This document shows, piece by piece, positions 17,434 through 25,177 of a stretch of DNA of 33,471 nucleotides (positions are counted from its first letter, which is position 1; each line of letters opens with the position of its first letter). The stretch is taken from NCBI GenBank assembly GCA_020200315.1, contig JAIVIZ010000096.1, positions 1 through 33,471 on the forward strand, written 5' to 3'. The notes beneath the pieces were generated by a model that saw only the letters and a program-made list of their open reading frames with translations, searched no databases and was not told the origin of the DNA. This stretch comes from Sphingomonadales bacterium. GTDB taxonomy: Bacteria > Pseudomonadota > Alphaproteobacteria > Sphingomonadales > Sphingomonadaceae. Both the position numbers and the translations under genes were made by a program.

Positions 17434-17982
17434 TTACCGCAGGTCCGCAAGAGCGACTTCATCGATCACGCCGCCCGGCGGCAAGTGGACGAGCGCACGC
17501 GCCAGCGCGGAACCGTGGCCAGCGCGAATCAAGGCCGCAATCGCCTTTTCTCGCTCGGCCGGTGCAAGCGGTGTTGAGGCGAACGGACCAATGCGCCGCC
17601 GCCGCGCGAGCCGCAGCGCCGCGTCGACCCGCGCTTCCACGGCGAGAACCCGCGCGTCGGCTCCGTCCTCTTCGCTGATTCCGGCCGCATACAGCGCCTG
17701 GCCCACCCGGCGTGCGCCATAGCCGCGCCCGCTCAGCGCGCGCGCCTTGCCAAGCGCGAAGGCCGCATCGTCAACATAGCCAAGACCCGCAAGCTTCTCG
17801 GCGATCAACTCGGGATCGGGGTCGCGCTCCCCTGCCCAGCCGCGCTCGCGTAGCTTGCGCTTCAGATAGGCCGTCAGCTTGCTGCGTGAGGTAGCAAACC
17901 GGCCGACATAGTGCAGCGCCAGTTCGTCGAGCTGCGCCGCGTCGAGCGGCGGGCGGGGCCGGTGGCCGGTTCGGGGCGGCAT
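17434..17982 (-). CDS. recX: Regulatory protein RecX
   Basis: A 182-residue helical protein that binds RecA filaments and limits their activity. RecX three-helix repeats are visible: LDELALHYVGRFATSRSKLTAYLKRKLRERG, then LIAEKLAGLGYVDDAAFALGKARALSGRGYGARRVGQALYAAGI, and EREKAIAALIRAGHGSALARALV near the end. The YVDDxxFA and L..YVGRFATSRxxLxxYLxRK patterns match the family. recA is not adjacent. The ATG at 17982 is used; upstream in-frame ATGs at 18021 and 18090 would run into the divergent acyl-AMP ligase region. The start is moderately certain. Confidence 0.85.
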   Translation of the reverse strand: MPPRTGHRPRPPLDAAQLDELALHYVGRFATSRSKLTAYLKRKLRERGWAGERDPDPELIAEKLAGLGYVDDAAFALGKARALSGRGYGARRVGQALYAAGISEEDGADARVLAVEARVDAALRLARRRRIGPFASTPLAPAEREKAIAALIRAGHGSALARALVHLPPGGVIDEVALADLR

Positions 17983-18084
17983 CACGCCTTGTTTGTGCCA
18001 CAGTCCCTTCGCATTCACCATGCCGGCCTTGGCGGTCGCCGTATGGACAACGGCGGACGGCTTGGGTGCCGCGAAACGACCAGG

Positions 18085-19587
18085 ATGCACTCATTGCCCG
18101 ATTTCAACGCGCCCGAGCAAAACGCGCTCGACCACGCCGCCCCGGTGGTCTGGCCCGTGCCGCTGCCGTTGCCGACCAGCTTTGGCGGCCGTGAGGCATA
18201 TGTCGAGCAATTGCGGGTCATGCTGACCAGCAGCGATCCCAAACTGTTCCTCTTCCCTTCCGAATTAGCCGACTTCGCGGGCGAGGCCGCCCGTGCGCTG
18301 GGCATTACCGCGCGTGAGTGGGAAAGCCTCGACGAGATCGTGCCGAGCGAGGGCGAGCTTCCCGCGCAGAACCCCGACGAGATCGGCTATCTTCAATATT
18401 CGAGCGGATCGACCCGCTTCCCTCACGGCGTCGCCATCACCCATCGCTCGCTGCTCGCCAATCTTCGCGCGCACGGCCTTGGCCTGCAACTCACCGACGA
18501 GGACCGGGTCGTCAGCTGGCTGCCCTGGTATCACGACATGGGCCTGGTCGGCTGCATGCTGTCGCCCGTCGCCAACCAGCTGTCGGTGGATTACCTCAAG
18601 ACCGAGGATTTCGCCCGCCGCCCACTGGCCTGGCTCGATCTCATCAGCCGCAATCCGGGAACCACGCTGAGCTACTCGCCGACCTTCGGCTACGACATCT
18701 GCTCGCGCCGCCTGTCGACCCTGACCCGCGTCGAAGATCGCTTCGACCTGTCGCGCTGGCGGATCGCCGGCAATGGCGCGGACATGATCCGCCCCGACGT
18801 GATGCAGGCGTTCGTCGACGGCTTCGCCGACGCTGGGTTCAAGGCGCAGGCTTTCTGCCCCAGCTACGGCTTGGCGGAAGCGACGCTCGCCGTCTCGCTC
18901 ATGCCGCCGGGCGAAGGCATTCGCCTCGAGCTGGTCGAGGAGAGCGAATTGTCCGGCGTCGGTACGCCCGCGCAGGAACGCCCGCGCCGCTATCGCGCGA
19001 TCGTCAATTGCGGCCGCCCGGTCGACGGGATGGAGGTCGAAATCCGCGATGCCGCTGGTGCGATCCTCCCTGACCGCGGCATCGGCAAGCTCTATTGCCG
19101 CGGCACCAGCGTCATGGTCGGCTATTTCCGCGACGAGAACTCGACGGCGGCGTGCCTTGGAGGCGACGGCTGGCTCGACACCGGCGACATGGGTTACCTC
19201 TCCGATGGTTATGTGTTCATCGTCGGCCGCGCCAAGGACATGATCATCATCAATGGGCGCAATCACTGGCCGCAGGACATCGAGTGGGCGGTCGAGCAGC
19301 TGCCCGGCTTCAAGTCGGGCGACATCGCCGCCTTCGCGATCACCGGCACCACCGGCGAGGAAACCCCGGCCGTGCTCGTCCACTGCCGCACTAGCGACGC
19401 CAGCGAGCGCAGCCGGCTGCGCGACGACATCCGCGAGCGGGTCCGCGCCATCACCGGCATCTCGCCGGTCGTCGAACTGATTCCGCCCCGCACCCTTCCG
19501 CGTACGTCCTCGGGCAAGCTGAGCCGAACCAAGGCCCGCAATCTCTACCTGAGCGGCGAGATCGTGCCCTTCGACATTGCCGCCTGA
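18085..19587 (+). CDS. Fatty acyl-AMP ligase (FAAL-type), N-terminally shortened
   Basis: A 500-residue adenylating enzyme that activates a fatty acid as acyl-AMP for loading on an acyl carrier protein. Motifs: P-loop-like LQYSSGSTRFPHGVAITH, WLPWYHDMGLVGC, SYSPTFGYDICSRR, PSYGLAEATLAVSLMPP, GDGWLDTGDMGYLSDGYVFIVGR and KDMIIINGRNHWPQDIE. The C-terminal domain ends in PRTSSGKLSRTKAR. Related proteins are usually about 570-600 residues and have 80-90 more residues before the WPVPLPLPTSFGGRE block. Here that block follows only about 32 residues after the ATG (NALDHAAPVVWPVPLP), suggesting an internal deletion in the N-terminal subdomain. A weak AGG next to the ATG is the only SD. It may be inactive or specialised. 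A terminator follows. Confidence 0.85.
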   Translation: MHSLPDFNAPEQNALDHAAPVVWPVPLPLPTSFGGREAYVEQLRVMLTSSDPKLFLFPSELADFAGEAARALGITAREWESLDEIVPSEGELPAQNPDEIGYLQYSSGSTRFPHGVAITHRSLLANLRAHGLGLQLTDEDRVVSWLPWYHDMGLVGCMLSPVANQLSVDYLKTEDFARRPLAWLDLISRNPGTTLSYSPTFGYDICSRRLSTLTRVEDRFDLSRWRIAGNGADMIRPDVMQAFVDGFADAGFKAQAFCPSYGLAEATLAVSLMPPGEGIRLELVEESELSGVGTPAQERPRRYRAIVNCGRPVDGMEVEIRDAAGAILPDRGIGKLYCRGTSVMVGYFRDENSTAACLGGDGWLDTGDMGYLSDGYVFIVGRAKDMIIINGRNHWPQDIEWAVEQLPGFKSGDIAAFAITGTTGEETPAVLVHCRTSDASERSRLRDDIRERVRAITGISPVVELIPPRTLPRTSSGKLSRTKARNLYLSGEIVPFDIAA

Positions 19588-19636
19588 GCAACGCTGTTTC
19601 TGGACATTTGTTGTAATTTCGTATTGGTATCCGATC

Positions 19637-19667
19637 AAAGGCGACGGGTTAAACCCGGCGCCTTTTT
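19637..19667 (+). terminator. Intrinsic terminator after the acyl-AMP ligase gene
   Basis: AAAGGCG (19637-19643) pairs with CGCCTTT (19659-19665), with an inner CGGG/CCCG stem around TTAAA and one A-G mismatch; a five-T run is at 19663-19667. It is placed 50 bases after the stop. Confidence 0.8.
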
Positions 19668-19684
19668 GTGTTGGGAGGCTGCTC

Positions 19685-20325
19685 GTGAACATATCTGACA
19701 TCGTAGAGTTCTGGCGCGATGCACAATCTCCGGACGATTCTGGCAGTTGGGCTCACAAGCTTGATCGGCAATTCCTCCGAACCGAACAGCACCGCTTCAA
19801 CTTGGATTTTCCGGTGAGCCCATACGTTGGTGACATCGAAAATGCGCCTGTCATCATCCTGAATGCGAATGCAGGATACGACTGTTACTCACTCCAAGTG
19901 AGTTCTCATCTCACAGCGCTATTTCCGCTTACGTCCACCGAGTGGAGCACCCGTCTGCGTCCGACTGGTCCTTCGTTAGTCAATACTATGATCGCACGAA
20001 CTACGGTTCGTTGATTCCGCTCGGAAGGGCCGCTTTGATCAACGCATGTGCATACCGTAGCCCAAAGCTCAGCCAAGAACCCGATAATCAACGGCTGCTC
20101 GGTAAGCTCCCGTCAGTCCGCTTCACACGTCGCTGGCTTCAGGAAGCCATATTACCGCTGGCGAACCGGGGAGAGCGGCTCATCGTGGTCAAGCGCGGCG
20201 GTCAGTGGAATCTGCCGTCGTCGTTCGCATCCGAAGCTGGCGTGGCAAAGGACCCGGCACCCGTGAGTCCTTACATTACTGGCGTTCCGTTTGGCCGGAT
20301 GATGAGTTTTCTTGAGGCGCTTTGA
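19685..20325 (+). pseudogene. Unknown-family gene, split by a frameshift, AT-richer than neighbours
   Basis: The 5' part reads from a GTG at 19685, with a strong SD GGGAGG 5-6 bases upstream, as VNISDIVEFWRDAQ, then VSPYVGDIENAPVIILNANAGYD, and continues to a stop at 20014. The homologous-looking continuation is in another frame from about 19921: HPSASDWSFVSQYYDRTNYGSL, ALINACAYRSPKLS, LPSVRFTRRWLQEAI and RGERLIVVKRGGQW, with a stop at 20325. The shift fits a single missing base between about 19905 and 19942; no homopolymer run is there to blame. The pieces resemble a family of uncharacterised proteins with an N-terminal GNPDAPVVLLNLNPG-like strand and a late RGxRLIVV strand, from memory only. 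Codon use is less GC-rich than in the flanking genes, hinting at recent acquisition. Confidence 0.65.
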
Positions 20326-20389
20326 TGCGTTCGCGGACCAGGCATCCCTTGCCAGTGCCTACCAGCACGGCTACTTCGCAGCCCGGCCT

Positions 20390-20465
20390 AGGGGTATAGC
20401 TCAGTTGGTAGAGCATCGGTCTCCAAAACCGAGGGTCGTGGGTTCGAGTCCCCCTGCCCCTGCCA
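20390..20465 (+). tRNA. tRNA-Trp (anticodon CCA)
   Basis: A 76-base cloverleaf including the encoded CCA. Acceptor arms AGGGGTA and TGCCCCT pair (one T-G). The D arm is GCTCAGTTGGTAGAGC. The anticodon stem TCGGT/ACCGA holds the loop CTCCAAA with anticodon CCA at 20423-20425. The T arm is GTGGGTTCGAGTCCCC. Its place just before secE-nusG is a widely conserved arrangement. Confidence 0.97.
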
Positions 20466-20507
20466 CGCCCTTGAACCGCCCGGCGCTTGCCGCTAGATAA
20501 CGGACAC

Positions 20508-20541
20508 GAGGTCTAGCGGGTCGCCCGCGGACCTCTTTTTT
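20508..20541 (+). terminator. Terminator/attenuator-like hairpin between tRNA-Trp and secE
   Basis: GAGGTC (20508-20513) pairs with GACCTC (20530-20535), with an inner GCGGG-TCG-CCCGC stem (20516-20528) and then a T run at 20536-20541. It ends only 27 bases before the secE GTG, so a secE promoter downstream of it is hardly possible. Either it ends the tRNA transcript and secE is read by read-through, or it is an attenuator. Confidence 0.85.
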
Positions 20542-20567
20542 CTATCCGCGAGAGGATGTGACGAGCA

Positions 20568-20768
20568 GTGGCGAAAGTCTCCCCCGGCGAATTCATGCGG
20601 CAGGTGCGCGTCGAAGGCAGCAAGGTCGTCTGGCCGACCCGCAAGGAAACCGTCACCACCGGCATCATGGTCGGCATCATGACCCTGATCCTCGCCGTCT
20701 TCTTCTTCGGCGTCGATGCCGCGTTCAGCGCGATCGTCCAGTTCCTCCTCGGCCTCCTCAGCAAGTAA
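20568..20768 (+). CDS. secE: Preprotein translocase subunit SecE
   Basis: A 66-residue inner-membrane protein, the small clamp subunit of the SecYEG channel. Seen: the conserved amphipathic helix GEFMRQVRVEGSKVVWPTRKETVTTGIMVGIM, with the VxWPTRxE signature, then one transmembrane helix (MTLILAVFFFGVDAAFSAIVQFLL). This is the short, single-helix form usual outside gammaproteobacteria. The start is GTG at 20568, with AGAGGA about 11 bases upstream; the nearer ATG at 20555 runs directly into TGA. nusG begins 16 bases after the stop. Confidence 0.95.
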   Translation: MAKVSPGEFMRQVRVEGSKVVWPTRKETVTTGIMVGIMTLILAVFFFGVDAAFSAIVQFLLGLLSK

Positions 20769-20784
20769 GAGAGCGACAGCACGC

Positions 20785-21324
20785 ATGTCCCGCTGGTACA
20801 TCATCCACGCTTATTCCGGGTTCGAAAACAAGGTGCGCGAGTCGATTGTCGCCGAGGCCGGCCGGCTCGGACTGGCGCAGGCGGTCGAGGCGGTCGAAGT
20901 GCCGACCGAGAAGGTCACCGAGGTGCGCCGGGGCAAGAAGGTCACCAGCGACCGCAAATTCTTCCCCGGCTATGTGCTCGCCAAGCTGACGATGACCGAC
21001 CAGGTCTATCACCTCGTCAAGAACACGCCCAAGGTGACCGGCTTCCTCGGCCCCAACGGCAAGCCGCAGGCGATCACCGAAGCCGAGGCTGCGCGCATTC
21101 TCAACACCAAGGAAGAAGCCGCCGCCGCCGCGCCCAAGGCCCGGATCAAGGTCGATTACGAGATCGGCGATGCGGTCAAGGTGCTCGACGGCCCGTTCGC
21201 GAGCTTCAACGGCATCGTCGAGGAACTCGATTTCGACCGCAGCCGCGTCAAGGTTTCGGTCTCGATCTTCGGCCGCGCCACGCCCGTCGAGCTCGAATTC
21301 GAGCAGGTCGAGCGGGTTAAGTAG
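20785..21324 (+). CDS. nusG: Transcription termination/antitermination protein NusG
   Basis: A 179-residue elongation factor that bridges RNA polymerase with Rho or the ribosome. The N-terminal NGN domain starts RWYIIHAYSGFENKVRESI and includes FPGYVLAKLTMTDQVYHLVKNTPKVTGFLG. The C-terminal KOW domain is GDAVKVLDGPFASFNGIVEELDFDRSRVKVSVSIFGR. The ATG at 20785 starts the NGN domain; the earlier in-frame start lies in secE. It is the second gene of secE-nusG. Normally rplK-rplA follows, but here a convergent gene follows instead. Confidence 0.97.
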   Translation: MSRWYIIHAYSGFENKVRESIVAEAGRLGLAQAVEAVEVPTEKVTEVRRGKKVTSDRKFFPGYVLAKLTMTDQVYHLVKNTPKVTGFLGPNGKPQAITEAEAARILNTKEEAAAAAPKARIKVDYEIGDAVKVLDGPFASFNGIVEELDFDRSRVKVSVSIFGRATPVELEFEQVERVK

Positions 21325-21346
21325 CAGCGCCTGACGCGCCCAGCGC

Positions 21347-22570
21347 CTATAAGGCCGCGACGTCGATCGGCTGGTGCCGGTCGAGGCTATTGGTGGCGGG
21401 TGGCATCGGGTATTTGAGGCCGGTGGCGCAGTTGAACAGCACCACGCGCTCCTCCTCGTCGACCACCCCGTCGCGCAGCGCATGGCGGTAGGCCGCGAGC
21501 GTCGCGCCGCCTTCAGGGCACATCAGCAGCCCGTCCCTCTTCGCCGCATCGTCCACGGCGGCGAGGATCTCGGGGTCCCCGACCGCAAGCGCCTGGCCTC
21601 CGGACTCGCGGACCGCGCGCAGGATCAGGAAGTCGCCGACCGCCTTGGGCACGCGAATGCCGGCCGCGACCGTCGCCGCATCCTCCCACCGCTCGGCATG
21701 TTCCTCGCCCGCCTCGAACGCGCGGACGATGGGGGCGCACCCCGACGCCTGAACGGCGTACATGCGCGGGCGCCTGGCGCCGATCCAGCCGAGCTTCTCC
21801 AGCTCGTCGAACGCCTTCCACATGCCGATCAGCCCGGTGCCGCCCCCGGTCGGGTAGAAGATCGCGTCGGGCAGCTCCCAGCCGAATTGGGCGGCGAGCT
21901 CCAGGCCCATCGTCTTCTTGCCCTCGATCCGATACGGCTCCTTGAGCGTCGAGAAGTCGGACCAGCGGCCTTCCGCCGCGCCCCGGCCGACGATCGCGCC
22001 GCAATCGTCGATCTGGCCGTTGACGCGATAGACGCGGGCACCGTGGGCCGCGATCTCGCGGACATTCACTTCCGGCGTTTCCTCCGGGCACAGGATGATC
22101 GTCTCGATCCCGCAGCGCGCGGCATAGGCGGCCAGCGCCGCGCCGGCATTGCCGTTGGTCGGCATGGCGATGCGGGTGACGCCAAGCTCGCGCGCCATCG
22201 CCACGGCCATGACCAGCCCCCGCGCCTTGAACGATCCGGTCGGCAGCCGCCCCTCGTCCTTCACCAGCACGTTGCCGCCACTTGAGCGCGGGATCGGCAC
22301 CAGCGGGGTCTCGATCTCGCCGAGCGAGACGATGTTCTCCGTCCGCCGCACCGGCAGCAGCTCGCGCCAGCGCCACAGGTCGGTCGGCCGGGCCGCGATC
22401 GCGTCGCGGTCGACGGCGGCCTTCACGCCCGCCAGGTCGTAGCGAACCAGCAGCGGCCGCCCGGCGCGCGACAGCCCCTGAAGCCGGTCCGCTTCGTAGC
22501 GCTCCCCGGTCATCGAACATTCGAGGTGGGTGACGAAGGTCGGCCGGTCGGTGTGGAGGTTCTCGTTCAT
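21347..22570 (-). CDS. Threonine synthase-like PLP enzyme
   Basis: A 407-residue fold-type II PLP enzyme. The N-terminus THLECSMTGERYEADRLQGLS is the small Cys-containing domain seen in one branch of threonine synthases. Then ETPLVPIPR, VKDEGRLPTGSFKARGLVMAVA with the Schiff-base Lys in SFKARG, the phosphate-binding region AMPTNGNAGAALAAYAA, and YPTGGGTGLIGMWKAFDEL follow. It probably converts O-phosphohomoserine to threonine, but close relatives do other beta- or gamma-replacements; no other threonine-pathway gene is in the window. It ends 22 bases from nusG, convergent. Confidence 0.82.
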   Translation of the reverse strand: MNENLHTDRPTFVTHLECSMTGERYEADRLQGLSRAGRPLLVRYDLAGVKAAVDRDAIAARPTDLWRWRELLPVRRTENIVSLGEIETPLVPIPRSSGGNVLVKDEGRLPTGSFKARGLVMAVAMARELGVTRIAMPTNGNAGAALAAYAARCGIETIILCPEETPEVNVREIAAHGARVYRVNGQIDDCGAIVGRGAAEGRWSDFSTLKEPYRIEGKKTMGLELAAQFGWELPDAIFYPTGGGTGLIGMWKAFDELEKLGWIGARRPRMYAVQASGCAPIVRAFEAGEEHAERWEDAATVAAGIRVPKAVGDFLILRAVRESGGQALAVGDPEILAAVDDAAKRDGLLMCPEGGATLAAYRHALRDGVVDEEERVVLFNCATGLKYPMPPATNSLDRHQPIDVAAL

Positions 22571-22652
22571 GGCGCCGCTTTAGGCGTCGCGCGTCCGCGC
22601 CAGTCAACGCTTTTCGGCGCAGTCGATCGGTTGCTTCACATCCCGGGCAACG

Positions 22653-22682
22653 AATGTCTGCTTTCGACCCGTTGCGGACATT
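22653..22682 (+). repeat. 30-base palindromic intergenic repeat, copy 1
   Basis: AATGTCTGC at the left pairs with GCGGACATT at the right (9 bp, one T-G). The core reads TTTCGACCCGTT. The same element recurs at 24041 and 24367. It contains an ATG that creates a false N-terminus (MSAFDPLRT) for the following gene. Confidence 0.85.
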
Positions 22683-22722
22683 GGCTTGTCTGTTAGGTTC
22701 CGCTCCGTTGGGGGCCTGCTGC

Positions 22723-24006
22723 ATGCATTTCCATTTACTCAAGCCGCGCCATGGCTGGCGCGCTGATGGCGAGGTCGGTGCTCTGGATGACGGAAGCACC
22801 ACGGGCAAACTGACAGGTGGCGGGCCGCGGATCGCGGCAATCAATCCCAAGCAGGCGCTGATTGTCGTCTTGCTCGTGGCTTTCGCGGTCGCCGCGGCCA
22901 CGCGCGTCGTCTACCTCGGCGGCGGCGCCGACGATGTGAAATATATTCGCGCCGCGCAGTGCGTTGCGGATCACCTGTGGTGCGTCCCCGACGACCACTG
23001 GGCCCGGCGCTTTCCGCTCGTTCTGCCCTTGGCGCTCGTGATCCGGCTGTCAGGCACGACCTTGGCGACGCTGTGGATCGTACCCGCGCTCTACTCAGTC
23101 GCCGTCGTCGCGCTGTTCGTCACCATTGTCTCGCGACAATTCGACGGCACTCGAGGGATGCTGGCGGGCCTCGCATTCGTGCTCACGCCGGCCATCGGCA
23201 TGCGGTTCGTATCGGTCGGAATCGACCTCCCGGAGTTCGCATTCCTGCTCGGCGCAACCTATTTTCTCCAGCGCTGGGTGAGCCGGTGCGATTCTCCCTC
23301 GGCAGGAGCAATGGGCTTGTGCCTGGGCTTCGCCGTTGCCTGCCGGCCGACTATGCTGGCCGCGGTGTTGATCTTGGGCATCGGCTTCCTGGCGCTCGGC
23401 GGACGACGGCACACCGTGCAAGCCGCCGCCTTCTTCCTCCTGCCGCTACTGATCGAGCTGCTGGTCTACGCCGCCGTCGGCGATCCTCTTCGCCCGTGGC
23501 GCCTGTCGCTCGCCCACGCCACCATTCCATCCGATTTCCTCACCGGAGTCGACTTGCACGAGAGCCCGATCCTCAACGTCCATTTCATCCAGAACTGGGA
23601 ACCGGCAGCTGGCGTCAAGGCGCATTGGGCCGTTCAGGGGCTCTTGAACTATCTCATCAGCATGGAGGTGTGGTTCACGCATCTGTTCGCAGTCACCATG
23701 GCGGTGTTCGCCATCCGCAATCCGGCAGATAGGGCAGAGATTCGTATCATCGGATTGCTTCTACTCCTCGGCCTCCTTCACTTCGCACTGCTGACATACG
23801 TATTCAGCATCGATCCGCGGCCCCGCATGTTCATGCCCCTCATTGCCGTGGAGTGCGTCGCCATCGGGGTGTTCGCGACCAGGACCTTCAGCGGCGCGGA
23901 ACGCCTCGTCGCTCCCGCCTTGTTCGCATTGCAGGTAGCAGTCCTCATCCCCGCCGCCTTCGGCGATCACGGCCACTCGCTTCCGGCCGCTGAAGTCGCT
24001 CGTTGA
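22723..24006 (+). CDS. Multi-pass membrane protein, GT-C glycosyltransferase-like
   Basis: About 427 residues from the chosen ATG. The first transmembrane helix is ALIVVLLVAFAVAAATRVVYL, followed by GGADDVKYIRAAQCVADHLWCVPDDHWARRFPLVLP. A pair of Asp in the first extracytoplasmic loop and many later helices (about 9-11 in all) fit GT-C/PMT-like (GT39, ArnT-type) polyprenyl-sugar glycosyltransferases, but the family is not certain. The in-frame ATG at 22654 belongs to a repeat element and is unlikely to be the start; 22723 is the next one, and the true start could be later still. Between two copies of that repeat it looks like an inserted gene. Confidence 0.7.
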   Translation: MHFHLLKPRHGWRADGEVGALDDGSTTGKLTGGGPRIAAINPKQALIVVLLVAFAVAAATRVVYLGGGADDVKYIRAAQCVADHLWCVPDDHWARRFPLVLPLALVIRLSGTTLATLWIVPALYSVAVVALFVTIVSRQFDGTRGMLAGLAFVLTPAIGMRFVSVGIDLPEFAFLLGATYFLQRWVSRCDSPSAGAMGLCLGFAVACRPTMLAAVLILGIGFLALGGRRHTVQAAAFFLLPLLIELLVYAAVGDPLRPWRLSLAHATIPSDFLTGVDLHESPILNVHFIQNWEPAAGVKAHWAVQGLLNYLISMEVWFTHLFAVTMAVFAIRNPADRAEIRIIGLLLLLGLLHFALLTYVFSIDPRPRMFMPLIAVECVAIGVFATRTFSGAERLVAPALFALQVAVLIPAAFGDHGHSLPAAEVAR

Positions 24007-24040
24007 GTATGCCCGCCATTTCGCGGGGAGAACAAAGGGG

Positions 24041-24070
24041 AATGTCTGCTTTCGACCCATTGCCGACATC
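24041..24070 (+). repeat. 30-base palindromic intergenic repeat, copy 2
   Basis: Matches copy 1 at 26 of 30 bases (ATTGCC and ATC in place of GTTGCG and ATT). It sits between the GT-C-like gene and the 89-residue membrane-protein gene. Confidence 0.82.
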
Positions 24071-24093
24071 CGAGTTGAGGCTAGGTTAGCCAT

Positions 24094-24363
24094 ATGCTCG
24101 CAACCGCTCGAACTCTGCTGCTCATGCTAGTGGTGCCGCCATTGGTGCTCCTGTTGTGGGCGCATCTGATTCGTCCAGCGTGGCCGGGCCTCGATTGGCC
24201 TGCGGTTATTGCAGCGGGCGTGCTTGGGTTGGCCGGAGCAGTCACAGCCCCGTGGCGGAGGCCAGTGAAAATAGGCCTCGCCGCCGCATACGTTGTGATT
24301 GGAGTTGCGGCGCTGCCCTTTTTGGGCCTCCTCGCGGTCTGTTCGACAGGGGATTGCCTCTGA
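24094..24363 (+). CDS. Small membrane protein of unknown function
   Basis: An 89-residue protein with three hydrophobic helices: LLLMLVVPPLVLLLWAHLI, VIAAGVLGLAGAVTAPW, and IGLAAAYVVIGVAALPFLGLLAV. It ends in CSTGDCL, a close Cys pair at the C-terminus. No family is recognised. It lies exactly between copies 2 and 3 of a 30-base palindromic repeat. No strong SD is visible (the region before the ATG reads GGCTAGGTTAGCCAT). It could be spurious, but the hydrophobic periodicity favours a real product. Confidence 0.55.
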   Translation: MLATARTLLLMLVVPPLVLLLWAHLIRPAWPGLDWPAVIAAGVLGLAGAVTAPWRRPVKIGLAAAYVVIGVAALPFLGLLAVCSTGDCL

Positions 24364-24366
24364 GGC

Positions 24367-24396
24367 AATGTCCGTTTTCCACCCAAAGTGGACATT
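24367..24396 (+). repeat. 30-base palindromic intergenic repeat, copy 3
   Basis: AATGTCC (24367-24373) pairs perfectly with GGACATT (24390-24396). An inner CCAC/GTGG can also pair. This copy is more diverged from copies 1 and 2 in the loop but has the same length and ends. Confidence 0.8.
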
Positions 24397-24405
24397 CAAA
24401 GATAT

Positions 24406-24433
24406 AAAAAAGGCCGGAGCTTTCGCTCCGACC
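24406..24433 (-). terminator. Intrinsic terminator of the rplK-rplA operon
   Basis: On the minus strand GGTCGGAGC-GAAA-GCTCCGGCC (24433-24412) forms a 9-bp stem with one G-U and a GAAA tetraloop, followed by six T (24411-24406). It is placed about 40 bases after the rplA stop. Confidence 0.92.
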
Positions 24434-24475
24434 CCTCTCTATAAACCAGGTCGAAGGTTCACTTTGACCTAAGCG

Positions 24476-25174
24476 CTATACGCCCGCCATCTCCGTCGTG
24501 TCGATCTTGATGCCCGGGCCCATGGTCGAGCTGAGGCTGACCTTCTGGACGAACTTGCCCTTGGCGCCGGCCGGCTTGGCCTTGACGATCGCGTCGAGGA
24601 AAGCGTCGAAGTTGGCGCGGAGGTCGGCGGCGGGGAAGCTCGCCTTGCCGATGCCGGCGTGGACGATGCCGGCCTTTTCGACGCGGAACTCGACCTGGCC
24701 CGACTTGGCGTCGGTCACCGCCTGCGTGACGTTCATCGTCACCGTGCCGAGCTTCGGATTGGGCATCAGTCCCTTGGGGCCGAGCACCTTGCCGAGGCGT
24801 CCGACCAGACCCATCATGTCGGGCGTGGCGATGACGCGGTCGAAGTCGATCGTGCCGCCCTGGATCGATTCCATCAGATCCTCGGCGCCGACCACTTCGG
24901 CACCCGCCGCGGTGGCTTCCTCGGCCTTGGCGCCGCGCGCGAACACCGCGACGCGGACGTCCTTGCCGGTGCTTTTGGGCAGGTTGACGACGCCGCGCAC
25001 CATCTGGTCGGCGTGGCGCGGATCGACGCCGAGGTTCAGCGCAACCTCGACGGTCTCGTCGAACTTGGTCGAGACCAGGCTCTTCACCAGTCCGATCGCC
25101 TCGGAAACCTCATAGAGCCGCTCACGGTCGACCTTGCCGGCCTGAGCCTTCTGCTTCTTGGTCAGCTTGCTCAT
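24476..25174 (-). CDS. rplA: 50S ribosomal protein L1
   Basis: A 232-residue protein of the L1 stalk, also the usual translational repressor of its own operon. Motifs: [30 protein letters not shown], then VRVAVFARG, the domain II region [32 protein letters not shown] and the C-terminal [21 protein letters not shown]. All are standard for bacterial L1. The ATG lies 3 bases after the rplK stop, so the two are co-translated. It runs opposite to secE-nusG, with which it is usually in one operon. Confidence 0.97.
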   Translation of the reverse strand: MSKLTKKQKAQAGKVDRERLYEVSEAIGLVKSLVSTKFDETVEVALNLGVDPRHADQMVRGVVNLPKSTGKDVRVAVFARGAKAEEATAAGAEVVGAEDLMESIQGGTIDFDRVIATPDMMGLVGRLGKVLGPKGLMPNPKLGTVTMNVTQAVTDAKSGQVEFRVEKAGIVHAGIGKASFPAADLRANFDAFLDAIVKAKPAGAKGKFVQKVSLSSTMGPGIKIDTTEMAGV

Positions 25175-25177
25175 CGC

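Noticed and set aside
18265-19701. 478-codon antisense frame
   Set aside because: A shadow of the acyl-AMP ligase gene, which has clear motifs on the plus strand.
20326-20389. Integration attachment site beside tRNA-Trp
   Set aside because: No integrase and no duplicate of the tRNA 3' end were seen nearby.
22654-22722. MSAFDPLRT as the N-terminus of the GT-C-like protein
   Set aside because: This piece is encoded by a repeat element found twice more in the window.
21513-22901. 462-codon antisense frame with NVRNGSKADIR
   Set aside because: A shadow of the threonine synthase-like gene; the NGSKADI string is the reverse reading of the 30-base repeat.
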